Source of the DNA: an uncultured Winogradskyella sp.
GTDB lineage: Bacteria; Bacteroidota; Bacteroidia; Flavobacteriales; Flavobacteriaceae
Assembly: GCF_947495255.1 (NCBI RefSeq)
Contig: NZ_CANLYI010000014.1
Coordinates: 1-64,000 of the forward strand
Direction: 5' to 3'
DNA length: 64,000 nt
Shown one piece after another: positions 1 through 6,299 of the stretch. The notes below the pieces were generated by a model. It did no database searches and was not told where the DNA came from. It saw only the letters and a program-made list of their open reading frames with translations. Both the position numbers and the translations under genes were made by a program. Positions within the stretch are counted from its first letter, which is position 1, and each line of letters begins with the position of its first letter.

Positions 1-58
1 CGTTTTTGCAAGACAGAAATAGGAAAATCAGAAGTGAAATTGTCAGCAGTTTGTTCAT
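1..58 (-). CDS. Lipoprotein, N-terminal fragment (cassette cargo, cut by window edge)
   Basis: Reading the - strand from an ATG at 58 gives Met-Asn-Lys-Leu-Leu, a hydrophobic stretch and a lipobox LFLSC within the first 17 residues, followed by K-N. This is a lipoprotein signal peptide, so the product is probably exported and lipid-anchored. The rest of the gene lies outside the window. The start is 18 nt inside the implied cassette boundary at 76/77, the same spacing seen in the other cassettes. Function unknown. Confidence 0.6.
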   Translation of the reverse strand, partial: MNKLLTISLLIFLFLSCKN

Positions 59-68
59 TTCGGGTATG

Positions 69-208
69 TTGTACAACGTTGTTGTATATGGTTTGTTGCG
101 TGTTTCAAGCAACTAATTAAGTAAATAATTACAGACCAAGAAAGTCCGCGAGGACTTTCGTAAGTAGGCAAGAAGCCAGCAATAAATTATATACGGTGTT
201 GCCAGTAG
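69..208 (-). repeat. attC-like site, copy 1
   Basis: This is the most divergent copy of the array repeat. The outer ends are TTGTACAAC (69-77) and GTTGCCAGTA (198-207). Between them are a long imperfect outer stem, a GTTGC/GCAAC stem and a hairpin GAAAGTCC-GCGA-GGACTTTC at 140-159. The hairpin sequence differs from the other copies on both arms, so pairing is kept. The span from the C of AAC at 77 to the G of GTT at 198 is 122 bp. On the - strand it closes the DUF262 cassette and opens the next one. Confidence 0.75.
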
Positions 209-212
209 TTTT

Positions 213-1262
213 TTATTCCAATATTAAATTTTCAATAAATTGGTTTCTCAAAAGTCTTTCTTTTCTATTGTTAACACCTTCTTTTGCGGCTAATTTATAT
301 TCCTCAGGTGTGTTCTCTTCAAATTCCAATAATTTTTCTTTTAAGAAACCTTTTGGAATGTTCTGAATCGCTTCCAGATTATTGTAAAAAACAATAACTA
401 AAGTAAAAAAATTGGCTTTATTATACCAATAACTTGTTTTTTTGAATTTAATAGAATTATAAAGTTCCCCAACTTTATTTAGTTTTTCAACAATTTCACT
501 CTTATTTTGGAAGTTATCTTTATATTCTTCTAAAATAGAATCTTTAATGTTTCTATTAAAAATCCCTCGTTCAGTTGTTCCTAAAATATTTAAAGCGAAC
601 ATTAAATGTACTTTTCTGGAAATTTCATAAGGTGTGAATATTGGTCTTTCAATCATTAATTCTCTAAAATCTGAATAATTGGTGTTTTTTGCCCAATCCT
701 TAAATTCTTTTGGAATATTACCGTTAGATGGATTTTTCACACCTGGTTCAAACCTAATTTCATTAGATAACAGTTTAGCAATTAGCATAAATTCAGAAGA
801 TGCGTATTCACTTGCTAATTTTTCGATTTTAGTTAAACTATAAAATGTTCTATTGAGTCTCTGAAAAATGTCGATAATTTGTGGGTCATCACTTTCCATA
901 TCTAATTCGATAATCGCAATCTCGTATTTCAAAAAACTTTCTCTATCTGCCATCGTCAGTTCATTATAGTAATGACCTTCAACTTTATATTCGTTATTGA
1001 TATATTCAAGAATAGAATTCATTCTTTGTTGGCCATCTACAACAACAGAAGTTGTTGTTAGTTCTTCCGCATTTAATTCCCCTTTTGCTAAAAATATTTG
1101 AGGAAAAGGAAAGCCTAATAAGATTGTTTTTATAAAATCTATTTTGTGTATTGTTCTCCAAACAAGGTTTCTTTGAAATGGTGGTGATAAAATTAATTTA
1201 CCTCTCTTTATTTCACTTATTAAATCTACTAATTGTCTTGCTCTAACTTGATATTTTATCAT
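213..1262 (-). CDS. DUF262 domain protein (GmrSD N-terminal-like)
   Basis: A 349-residue protein. The N-terminal part carries PPFQR (about residues 27-31) and VDGQQR (75-80), the ParB/sulfiredoxin-like nucleotide-binding signature of DUF262, as found in the GmrS half of type IV GmrSD restriction enzymes. The usual GmrD-like nuclease (DUF1524, HNH) half is not visible, so this is a stand-alone DUF262 protein. Its ATG overlaps the stop of the upstream gene (TAATG at 1264-1260), so the two are translationally coupled in one cassette. The stop lies 5 nt from the attC-like site. A role in anti-phage defence is plausible from family and mobile context but unproven. Confidence 0.75.
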   Translation of the reverse strand: MIKYQVRARQLVDLISEIKRGKLILSPPFQRNLVWRTIHKIDFIKTILLGFPFPQIFLAKGELNAEELTTTSVVVDGQQRMNSILEYINNEYKVEGHYYNELTMADRESFLKYEIAIIELDMESDDPQIIDIFQRLNRTFYSLTKIEKLASEYASSEFMLIAKLLSNEIRFEPGVKNPSNGNIPKEFKDWAKNTNYSDFRELMIERPIFTPYEISRKVHLMFALNILGTTERGIFNRNIKDSILEEYKDNFQNKSEIVEKLNKVGELYNSIKFKKTSYWYNKANFFTLVIVFYNNLEAIQNIPKGFLKEKLLEFEENTPEEYKLAAKEGVNNRKERLLRNQFIENLILE

Positions 1263-1852
1263 TATATTTTTTTGTAAAATTCTATATTATCAGCTTGTTT
1301 ATATTCGAAAAATTTTTGACTTAAATAGATTCCGGCATTAATTGATCCGAATAATTCAAAATGTTTTCCTGAAAGTTTGTTAAAAAAATTAAACCACTTA
1401 TTTTTTGTACTACAGGCTGGCATTAAATCTGGTCTAAAAATTCCTTTGTTAATATATGTTTTATATGAATCAAAATTACTTTTTCCATCTCTATTTCTCC
1501 CAAAAGAAGATAAATCTTTGAATCCTTTGGTTTCAATTAAAACAGTTTCTGTATAATTTATAAATAAATCTTTACTTACTATTGAAATATCTAAATCTGA
1601 TTTGCCAGGTTCAAACTCTTTATTTTTATGGTAACTATATCCCGTTTTTGCTGACCCTACAATTTGAATTGCAGTTAGTGGGATTTTGAATTGATTTGCA
1701 ATTGAATTAGTAATTTCAAACTGTAATTCTTCTTTACCAACAAAAACATTAGTAGGAAATGATAGATATATTTTCCTGGCTATAATTTCATTTCTAAGTT
1801 TTTTCTCAATACCAAGTTCTATTCCTTCCTCGTACATTCTGTTTTTTTTCAA
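1262..1852 (-). CDS. Putative nucleotidyltransferase-fold protein paired with DUF262
   Basis: A 196-residue protein with a Gly-Ser pair (66-67) followed about 20 residues later by Asp-Leu-Asp (86-88). This is the GS-x(n)-DxD pattern of polymerase-beta-type nucleotidyltransferases such as minimal NTases and CD-NTases. No lipoprotein or signal sequence is seen, so it is probably cytoplasmic. It is the first gene of a two-gene cassette: its ATG lies 11 nt inside the boundary and its stop overlaps the DUF262 start. The NTase call rests on the motif alone; the partner suggests a defence or toxin-antitoxin-type module. Confidence 0.55.
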   Translation of the reverse strand: MKKNRMYEEGIELGIEKKLRNEIIARKIYLSFPTNVFVGKEELQFEITNSIANQFKIPLTAIQIVGSAKTGYSYHKNKEFEPGKSDLDISIVSKDLFINYTETVLIETKGFKDLSSFGRNRDGKSNFDSYKTYINKGIFRPDLMPACSTKNKWFNFFNKLSGKHFELFGSINAGIYLSQKFFEYKQADNIEFYKKI

Positions 1853-1854
1853 AT

Positions 1855-1996
1855 TACTGGCAACGTGTTTGTGTATGGTTAGTTGCGTGGTTAAGCAACT
1901 AATTTAGCAAACTTTTACGAACCTGTGAATATTCCGCAGGAATATTCGCAAGTAGGCAAGAACCTAGCAATTAATTATACACGGTGTTGCCAGTAG
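1855..1996 (-). repeat. attC-like site, copy 2
   Basis: The ends are TACTGGCAAC (1855-1864) and GTTGCCAGTA (1986-1995), perfect reverse complements. The central hairpin is GAATATTCC-GCA-GGAATATTC (1927-1947). The outer stem pairs GTTGCGTGG...GCAAC-side sequence with the TATACAC-side sequence near 1975-1985. The AAC-to-GTT span is 123 bp. Over most of its length it is nearly identical to copies 3 and 4. On the - strand it ends the 257-aa lipoprotein cassette. Confidence 0.85.
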
Positions 1997-1999
1997 TTT

Positions 2000-2773
2000 T
2001 TATTCCACTTTAATTGTTTTCTCAAACGGAATGTCAAATTTTTGTTCTCTATGATAAAATCGTAAAATTCCGTTTATTTCATAAATTCCAGTTCTTAATG
2101 AATCTAATTCAATATCCGCAATAGAGTAATTCTCTTTTAGTTTAAAATCGACTTTCTCCTCTTTTCCATTGAACTTAATTTTATTAATTAAAATATGTCT
2201 ATTTTCTTTTATGGGTTGTCCAAACCTAGAGGTCAAAGTAAGTTTAATTCCGTTGTCAGTTTTTTGTGAAATAATACTATCTACATCTACTTTATATAAT
2301 CCGTCTACTGAATAAGTTTGTCTACTTGCATACTCGAAAACATAAGCCATTCCAATAACAAGTCTATTTTTTATATATTTTAGACTTAAATCATCAGAGT
2401 CGGATTTCGGTTGTTTAAATTCAGGTAATAAATAATCTTTTCTATTATCTACAAGTTTCGGAATCTCGCTAAGAATTTCATTTGATTCAGAAGTTATGCT
2501 TTTCAGATTACTTTCTTTATTCGCAATTGCACTATTTATTTTCGAAATTAGCAGTTCAAACTTTGAATCCAATTGATTTAATTTTTCAATTTTACGTCCA
2601 GGCGCTTCTTCGATTATCCGATAATAATCTCCTTTATTTTTATTTAAGGTTCTATTATTGAATTCATTATTTGCTTGTAAAAACAAGTTCATTTCTTTCA
2701 TTTCCTCTTTTTGATTATTACAAGAGAAGAGTGTGAAAATGGCTAGAAAATAAACTAAAAATCGGTTTTTCAT
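2000..2773 (-). CDS. Putative lipoprotein (cassette cargo)
   Basis: A 257-residue protein with a lipoprotein signal peptide ending in lipobox LFSC (Cys about residue 18), followed by N-N-Q-K-E-E, so it is likely anchored on the periplasmic or outer-membrane side. The middle is helical and charged (about residues 50-110). The C-terminal half looks like a beta-rich domain with alternating hydrophobic residues. No family was recognised. It is the only gene of its cassette, starting 47 nt from one boundary and stopping 4 nt from the attC-like site. Confidence 0.7.
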   Translation of the reverse strand: MKNRFLVYFLAIFTLFSCNNQKEEMKEMNLFLQANNEFNNRTLNKNKGDYYRIIEEAPGRKIEKLNQLDSKFELLISKINSAIANKESNLKSITSESNEILSEIPKLVDNRKDYLLPEFKQPKSDSDDLSLKYIKNRLVIGMAYVFEYASRQTYSVDGLYKVDVDSIISQKTDNGIKLTLTSRFGQPIKENRHILINKIKFNGKEEKVDFKLKENYSIADIELDSLRTGIYEINGILRFYHREQKFDIPFEKTIKVE

Positions 2774-2810
2774 TTAATCAATAAATATCAATGTTCTCGG
2801 TTTTTTTTAA

Positions 2811-2953
2811 TTACTGGCAACGGTTTTGTGTATGGTTAGTTGCGTGGTTTAGCAACTAAATTAGCAAACTTTTACGAACCCGTGAATATTCCGAAGGAAT
2901 ATTCGCAAGTAGGGAAGAACCTAGCAATTAATTATACACGGTGTTGTAAAACG
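2811..2953 (-). repeat. attC-like site, copy 3
   Basis: A hybrid-ended copy: the right end is TTACTGGCAAC (2811-2821) and the left end is GTTGTAAAAC (2943-2952). The two ends are not complementary to each other. Each is complementary to the far end of its own cassette, exactly as expected for neighbouring cassettes of different origin. The hairpin GAATATTCC-GAA-GGAATATTC is at 2884-2904. The AAC-to-GTT span is 123 bp. Confidence 0.85.
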
Positions 2954-2958
2954 TTTTT

Positions 2959-3153
2959 TTATTCAAATATCATTTTAGAACAATTAATAATTATAATAAT
3001 TAATGTTATCACTAACATTGATACAAAATAGTTATTTGATGTATCTTTTTTATAATATTCAATTTTATTTTCTTTATTAAACAAAAGCCATCTGATATAT
3101 GCTCCAGGATAATTTAGAATTAAACGCATTATTAGTCTAAGTATAATGTTCAT
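2959..3153 (-). CDS. Small membrane protein (cassette cargo)
   Basis: A 64-residue ORF with a hydrophobic N-terminus, a PGAYIRWLLF segment and a strongly hydrophobic C-terminal helix (about residues 45-60), suggesting one or two membrane segments. Small proteins with a PGA-x-IRW motif are, from memory, frequent in flavobacteria; I cannot name a family. The main support is position: its stop lies 6 nt from the attC-like site, the same spacing as the last genes of the other cassettes, and it begins 30 nt after the secreted protein gene. Confidence 0.55.
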   Translation of the reverse strand: MNIILRLIMRLILNYPGAYIRWLLFNKENKIEYYKKDTSNNYFVSMLVITLIIIIINCSKMIFE

Positions 3154-3183
3154 ATTTCAAATATTTGGATATTATACTTTTTT

Positions 3184-3669
3184 TTATTCAAATTCTAATT
3201 TTGTCCATAATCTGGATTTAACAACTTTCTTTTTAAATTTTGCTGGTCTAACTTTTATTTGTTCAGTTGCTTTTTTTATTATTTTATCAATTTCATTCGA
3301 TTGTGGATATGACTTAATTTTTACGTCAATTATTTCCGCTTTTTCAGTTACTGTTAAATAAATATATACGTTCCCTTTAAATTCTGATTCAGAGTTCAAT
3401 TGTTCACTTATTAATCCATTTAGATTTTTTTCCGCACAAGCAATTTGCTCTTTTTGCGAAATTCCACTTTCACAATCATTTTCAAATGGCAATTCTGTCA
3501 GAATTGCGTAATGATAAATTCCCTCCTTTTTCTGTTTGAAAGGTTTTAATTTATAGCCCTTTTCAGCCGAATCGTCTGCGTCTAAAAAATGTCCTTTCGG
3601 AATTTGTCCAATCGTAAACATTGGAATCAGAAGTAAAATTGTCAAAAATTCTAATTTGTATTTCTTCAT
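3184..3669 (-). CDS. Secreted TonB-C-like small protein (cassette cargo)
   Basis: A 161-residue protein with an N-terminal signal peptide (hydrophobic residues 8-21 ending in TIGQ) and no lipobox, so probably periplasmic. Residues about 85-160 have the pattern of a TonB C-terminal-type domain: NVYIYLTVTEKAEI, then a helix and a closing strand. There is no transmembrane anchor of TonB type beyond the signal peptide. It is the first gene of its cassette, with ATG 27 nt from the boundary. The domain call is tentative. Confidence 0.6.
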   Translation of the reverse strand: MKKYKLEFLTILLLIPMFTIGQIPKGHFLDADDSAEKGYKLKPFKQKKEGIYHYAILTELPFENDCESGISQKEQIACAEKNLNGLISEQLNSESEFKGNVYIYLTVTEKAEIIDVKIKSYPQSNEIDKIIKKATEQIKVRPAKFKKKVVKSRLWTKLEFE

Positions 3670-3687
3670 TTTGTTGGTTTGGCAAAT

Positions 3688-3829
3688 GTTTTACAACGTG
3701 ATTGTGTATGGTTAGTTGCGTGGTTAAGCAACTAATTTAGCAAACTTTTACGAACCCGAGAAAATTCCGCAGGAATTTTCGCAAGTAAGCACGTAAAAAG
3801 CAATTAATTATACACGGTGTTACCAAACG
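3688..3829 (-). repeat. attC-like site, copy 4 (nearest the recombinase)
   Basis: The right end is GTTTTACAAC (3688-3697) and the left end GTTACCAAAC (3819-3828), each matching the far end of its own cassette. The hairpin GAAAATTCC-GCA-GGAATTTTC at 3760-3780 differs from copies 2 and 3 by a paired A-T/T-A swap. The AAC-to-GTT span is 123 bp. The flanking motif TTGCGTGG/GCAAC and the CATACAC/TATACAC outer stem are retained. Confidence 0.85.
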
Positions 3830-3833
3830 GTTT

Positions 3834-4454
3834 TTAATCTCCAACGTAATCAGATTCTTTAATTTCTATTTTTCCAATTTGGTTGTCTTTTATTTTAATC
3901 GAATACCAAACTCTCCATTGATTGCCTGTATCAGGAACATTCAAGTCAGAAGTCAGATAAATAGTGTTTCCTAAAATGCTATCAATATCGGTTGAGAAAA
4001 GATTACATTCTGCATAAAATTCAGGAATCAGAGATTCTTTGAAATCAGTTCGGTCGATTTGTTTTTTGTCAACAATTGAGTCAGTCAAAAGTTTGAAATC
4101 AGTTACCATTTTGTGAGAATGGTCTAAATATGCTTGTTCTCCGTTTTGAGCTAAATTCCTAACAATAGAACTATCGTTTAAACTATAAGTTTTTAATTCA
4201 AGAGTGTGTTTTAATTCAGAAATTTTGAATTCTTTTTTTGTCGAAATAGTGTCAAGAATTAAAGCCCAATAATTATTAATTGTATCTTTTTTATTTTTTG
4301 ATTGGTTAGATTCCAACTCTAATTTTTGTTCAGATTCCGTTTCTGCTGTTAATTCCGTTTTTGACTTAAATTCAGGTTGGTTTTTTTCGGATTTATTTCG
4401 GTCGCAACTTGATAAAAGAGAAAATATTAATAGTAAAATCAGAAGTTGTTTCAT
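3834..4454 (-). CDS. Putative lipoprotein (first cassette)
   Basis: A 206-residue protein starting at the ATG at 4454: Met-Lys-Gln-Leu-Leu, hydrophobic run, lipobox LLSSC. A longer reading from 4508 would add 18 non-signal residues and would begin inside the -7 element at 4506-4513, so the internal ATG is preferred. The region after the lipobox is rich in Glu, Lys and Ser, a likely linker. The C-terminal end resembles a beta-sheet domain (WRVWYSIKIKDNQIGKIEI). It is the first cassette after the recombinase and so the best placed for transcription. Function unknown. Confidence 0.65.
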   Translation of the reverse strand: MKQLLILLLIFSLLSSCDRNKSEKNQPEFKSKTELTAETESEQKLELESNQSKNKKDTINNYWALILDTISTKKEFKISELKHTLELKTYSLNDSSIVRNLAQNGEQAYLDHSHKMVTDFKLLTDSIVDKKQIDRTDFKESLIPEFYAECNLFSTDIDSILGNTIYLTSDLNVPDTGNQWRVWYSIKIKDNQIGKIEIKESDYVGD

Positions 4455-4470
4455 TGTTCGGGTTTCAACT

Positions 4471-4500
4471 GTTTGGTAACACTTATATATACGCAAGTGC
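4471..4500 (-). other. Candidate attI-type recombination point
   Basis: The junction between the recombinase side and the first cassette is GTTTGGTAAC (4471-4480), the reverse complement of the far end of that cassette at 3819-3828. Outside it there is no attC-like palindrome, only a small inverted repeat CACTT (4480-4484) / AAGTG (4495-4499). A simple site next to the recombinase gene is what an integron attI would look like. The boundary is well defined; the recombinase contacts are guesswork. Confidence 0.45.
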
Positions 4501-4505
4501 TTCAT

Positions 4506-4513
4506 CAAATGTA
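4506..4513 (-). promoter_or_regulatory. -7 promoter element driving the cassette array (Pc-like)
   Basis: On the - strand this reads TACATTTG, an exact match to the Bacteroidota TAnnTTTG element. Transcription would begin near 4499, just before the first cassette boundary at 4480, and run through the array. A clear -33 TTTG is not seen. The position between recombinase and first cassette mirrors Pc in integrons. Confidence 0.5.
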
Positions 4514-4647
4514 ATAAAAATAATTTAATGCCGTATCATAGTAATAGTCTTTATTACAATGATTTATTATTGTACGTATTTTAAATATCACAACTAAAAT
4601 TTACTATATTTACATCATAATTGATATTTAAAATGCGCATATTGTAA

Positions 4648-5715
4648 ATGGATACTAACAACTATAAATTTTCGCCAGGCACTCATAGAGGTAAAAATGT
4701 TATTTGGGTTCATTTTCAATATAATCAAACCCTACTTAATCAATTTAGAGAACGTTATCCTTCTGCAAAATGGAGCCAAAGTAACAAATCTTGGTACCTT
4801 GCTGATCTAGCAACAGTCCGAAATTCTTTAACAATAGCTAAAAAAGACCCACATTTAAATCTGTTAAGTAAAATTGATGCTGAAAATAAGGAGGCTTTTC
4901 AAGAATATTATGATCAATTAAGACTAAAAGCCTACAGCCCTAATACAATTAGAATGTATTTGTCCGAATTTGGACATTTATTACTAATTCTAAAAGATCA
5001 TCCTGTTGATGATTTAACACATCAACGTCTTAAAGACTATTTTTTGTATTGTGTTAAAGTATTAAATATGAGTGAACGAAAAATGAATGGTAAGATTAAT
5101 GCTATTAAATTTTATTTCGAAAAAGTAAGACTACAACCTCAAATGTTTTTCAATATTCCCAGACCCAAAAAGCCATTAACATTACCCAAAATGTTGAGTA
5201 AAGCCGAAATAAAACGCCTCTTTAAAGTTGTAACCAATTCTAAACATCTACTTATTCTTAAACTATGCTATGGCATGGGATTGCGTGTTAGCGAAATTGT
5301 AAACTTAAAAATTTCTCATATAGATAGTCATAATATGGTTGTGCTCGTTTCTGGTGCAAAGGGTAAAAAAGACAGATATGTTAATTTGCCGCAAACTGTG
5401 TTAGAGCTGTTGCGTAATTACTACAAAGAACACAAACCAAAAGAATGGCTTTTCGAGGGTCAGTATGGAGGCGCTTATAGTCCTAGAAGCGTACAAGCTA
5501 TTTTTAAACGCGCTATGTTAAAAGCAAATATTAATAAGAAAATTGGCGTTCATGGGTTGCGTCATAGTTATGCAACACATCTATTAGAAAGTGGAGCAGA
5601 CCTTCGCTTTATTCAACAATTGTTAGGGCATTATAGTATTAAAACAACACAGATTTACACTCACGTGTCTAATTCCGCATTAACCAATCTAAAAAGTCCA
5701 CTAGATACGCTTTAG
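4648..5715 (+). CDS. XerC/D-like tyrosine recombinase, candidate cassette integrase
   Basis: A 355-residue integrase. It has an unusual N-terminal module (about 1-75, Trp/Tyr-rich), a SAM-like core-binding domain (about 80-165) and a catalytic domain. The full catalytic set is visible: R213 in GLRVSEI, Lys in GAKGKKDR (238-241), H302 and R305 in HGLRH, H328 in LLGH and Y337 in IYTHV. The stretch between the beta-sheet and HGLRH is short (about residues 266-300), so the extra helix typical of IntI integrases appears absent. The ATG follows directly after a tiny MRIL-stop reading frame (4633-4647). It is divergent from the cassette array and convergent with the redoxin gene. A DNA strand-exchange role is secure; action on the neighbouring repeats is inferred. 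Confidence 0.92.
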   Translation: MDTNNYKFSPGTHRGKNVIWVHFQYNQTLLNQFRERYPSAKWSQSNKSWYLADLATVRNSLTIAKKDPHLNLLSKIDAENKEAFQEYYDQLRLKAYSPNTIRMYLSEFGHLLLILKDHPVDDLTHQRLKDYFLYCVKVLNMSERKMNGKINAIKFYFEKVRLQPQMFFNIPRPKKPLTLPKMLSKAEIKRLFKVVTNSKHLLILKLCYGMGLRVSEIVNLKISHIDSHNMVVLVSGAKGKKDRYVNLPQTVLELLRNYYKEHKPKEWLFEGQYGGAYSPRSVQAIFKRAMLKANINKKIGVHGLRHSYATHLLESGADLRFIQQLLGHYSIKTTQIYTHVSNSALTNLKSPLDTL

Positions 5716-5721
5716 TAAAAA

Positions 5722-6276
5722 CTACTTCCATTTAATACCACAACCCATACTTGGTTTTTGATTAGGGTTTATAGTTTCATTTTGTAGTAAAGCATCCATA
5801 GCAGTTCTTATATCTTTTCCGGTAACTGGTATTCCGTTTCCAGGTCTAGAATCATCTAATTGACCAGTGTAAACCAATTTTAGTTCGGCATTAAACAAAA
5901 AGAAATCTGGCGTACAAGCAGCATCAAAAGCCTTAGCAACGTTTTGTGTATCATCATACAAATACGGAAAGATATAATCGTTATCAATAGCATTTTGCTT
6001 CATTAATTCCGGACCATCTTGAGGGTAATTTTCTGCGTCGTTGCTAGAAATAGCAATACAGTTGATGCCTTTAGAAACATAATCTTTAGCAAGTTGTGCT
6101 AATTCTGAATTAATATGAATTACAAAAGGACAATGATTACATATAAAGAAGATTAAAGTTCCGTTTACACCTTTTAGTTCATTAAGATATTTTTTAGTAT
6201 TATCAACGGTATCAATGAGTCTGAAGTCTGGTGCTTTGGTACCTAAGGGTAACATGTTAGATTCTGTACGAGCCAT
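5722..6276 (-). CDS. Thioredoxin-fold (redoxin/AhpC-TSA-like) protein
   Basis: A 184-residue protein with a thioredoxin fold of the redoxin type: LGTKAPDFRL near residues 11-20 and a C46-N-H-C49 pair in FFICNHCPFV. The cis-Pro region reads ACTPDFFLF, typical of thioredoxin family proteins annotated as thiol-disulfide or peroxiredoxin-like. No signal peptide, so probably cytoplasmic. It is convergent with the recombinase gene (6 nt gap) and divergent from the CsaA-like gene. The exact substrate cannot be told. Confidence 0.85.
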   Translation of the reverse strand: MARTESNMLPLGTKAPDFRLIDTVDNTKKYLNELKGVNGTLIFFICNHCPFVIHINSELAQLAKDYVSKGINCIAISSNDAENYPQDGPELMKQNAIDNDYIFPYLYDDTQNVAKAFDAACTPDFFLFNAELKLVYTGQLDDSRPGNGIPVTGKDIRTAMDALLQNETINPNQKPSMGCGIKWK

Positions 6277-6288
6277 TTTATAAATTAT

Positions 6289-6296
6289 TATATTTG
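6289..6296 (+). promoter_or_regulatory. -7 element TATATTTG for csaA-like gene
   Basis: Exact TAnnTTTG match ending 4 nt before the ATG at 6300, so the transcript is probably leaderless or nearly so. Confidence 0.55.
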
Positions 6297-6299
6297 AGA

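Larger units (their letters stand above)
1..5715. mobile_element. Integron-like cassette array with divergent tyrosine recombinase
   Basis: Five gene units on the - strand are separated by four ~140 bp palindromic repeats (69-208, 1855-1996, 2811-2953, 3688-3829). A tyrosine recombinase gene at the right end (4648-5715) points the other way. Implied cassette limits, taking the cut after G of GTT on the - strand, are 3697-4479, 2821-3696, 1864-2820 and 77-1863, plus a fifth cassette running off the left edge. Coding starts lie 11-47 nt inside each cassette and the last stop codon lies 4-6 nt from the repeat, so cassettes are almost all gene. The layout matches an integron. The site consensus and the recombinase subtype do not match classical ones, so the assignment is inferred from architecture. 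Confidence 0.75.

Noticed and set aside
2840..3031. + strand ORF of 63 codons across an attC-like repeat
   Set aside because: It lies on the repeat itself, antisense to the array, and similar frames arise in each repeat copy; no start context or known motif.
69..3829. Repeats considered as a CRISPR array
   Set aside because: Spacing is 0.8-1.8 kb with genes between, repeats are ~140 bp and palindromic, and no cas genes are present.
69..3829. Repeats considered as insertion-sequence ends or MITEs
   Set aside because: No target-site duplications seen, orientation is uniform, genes fill the gaps exactly, and terminal bases are cassette-specific.
4648..5715. Recombinase considered as a prophage or conjugative-element integrase
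   Set aside because: No phage or transfer genes, no tRNA attachment site nearby, and the only linked repeats are the array sites.
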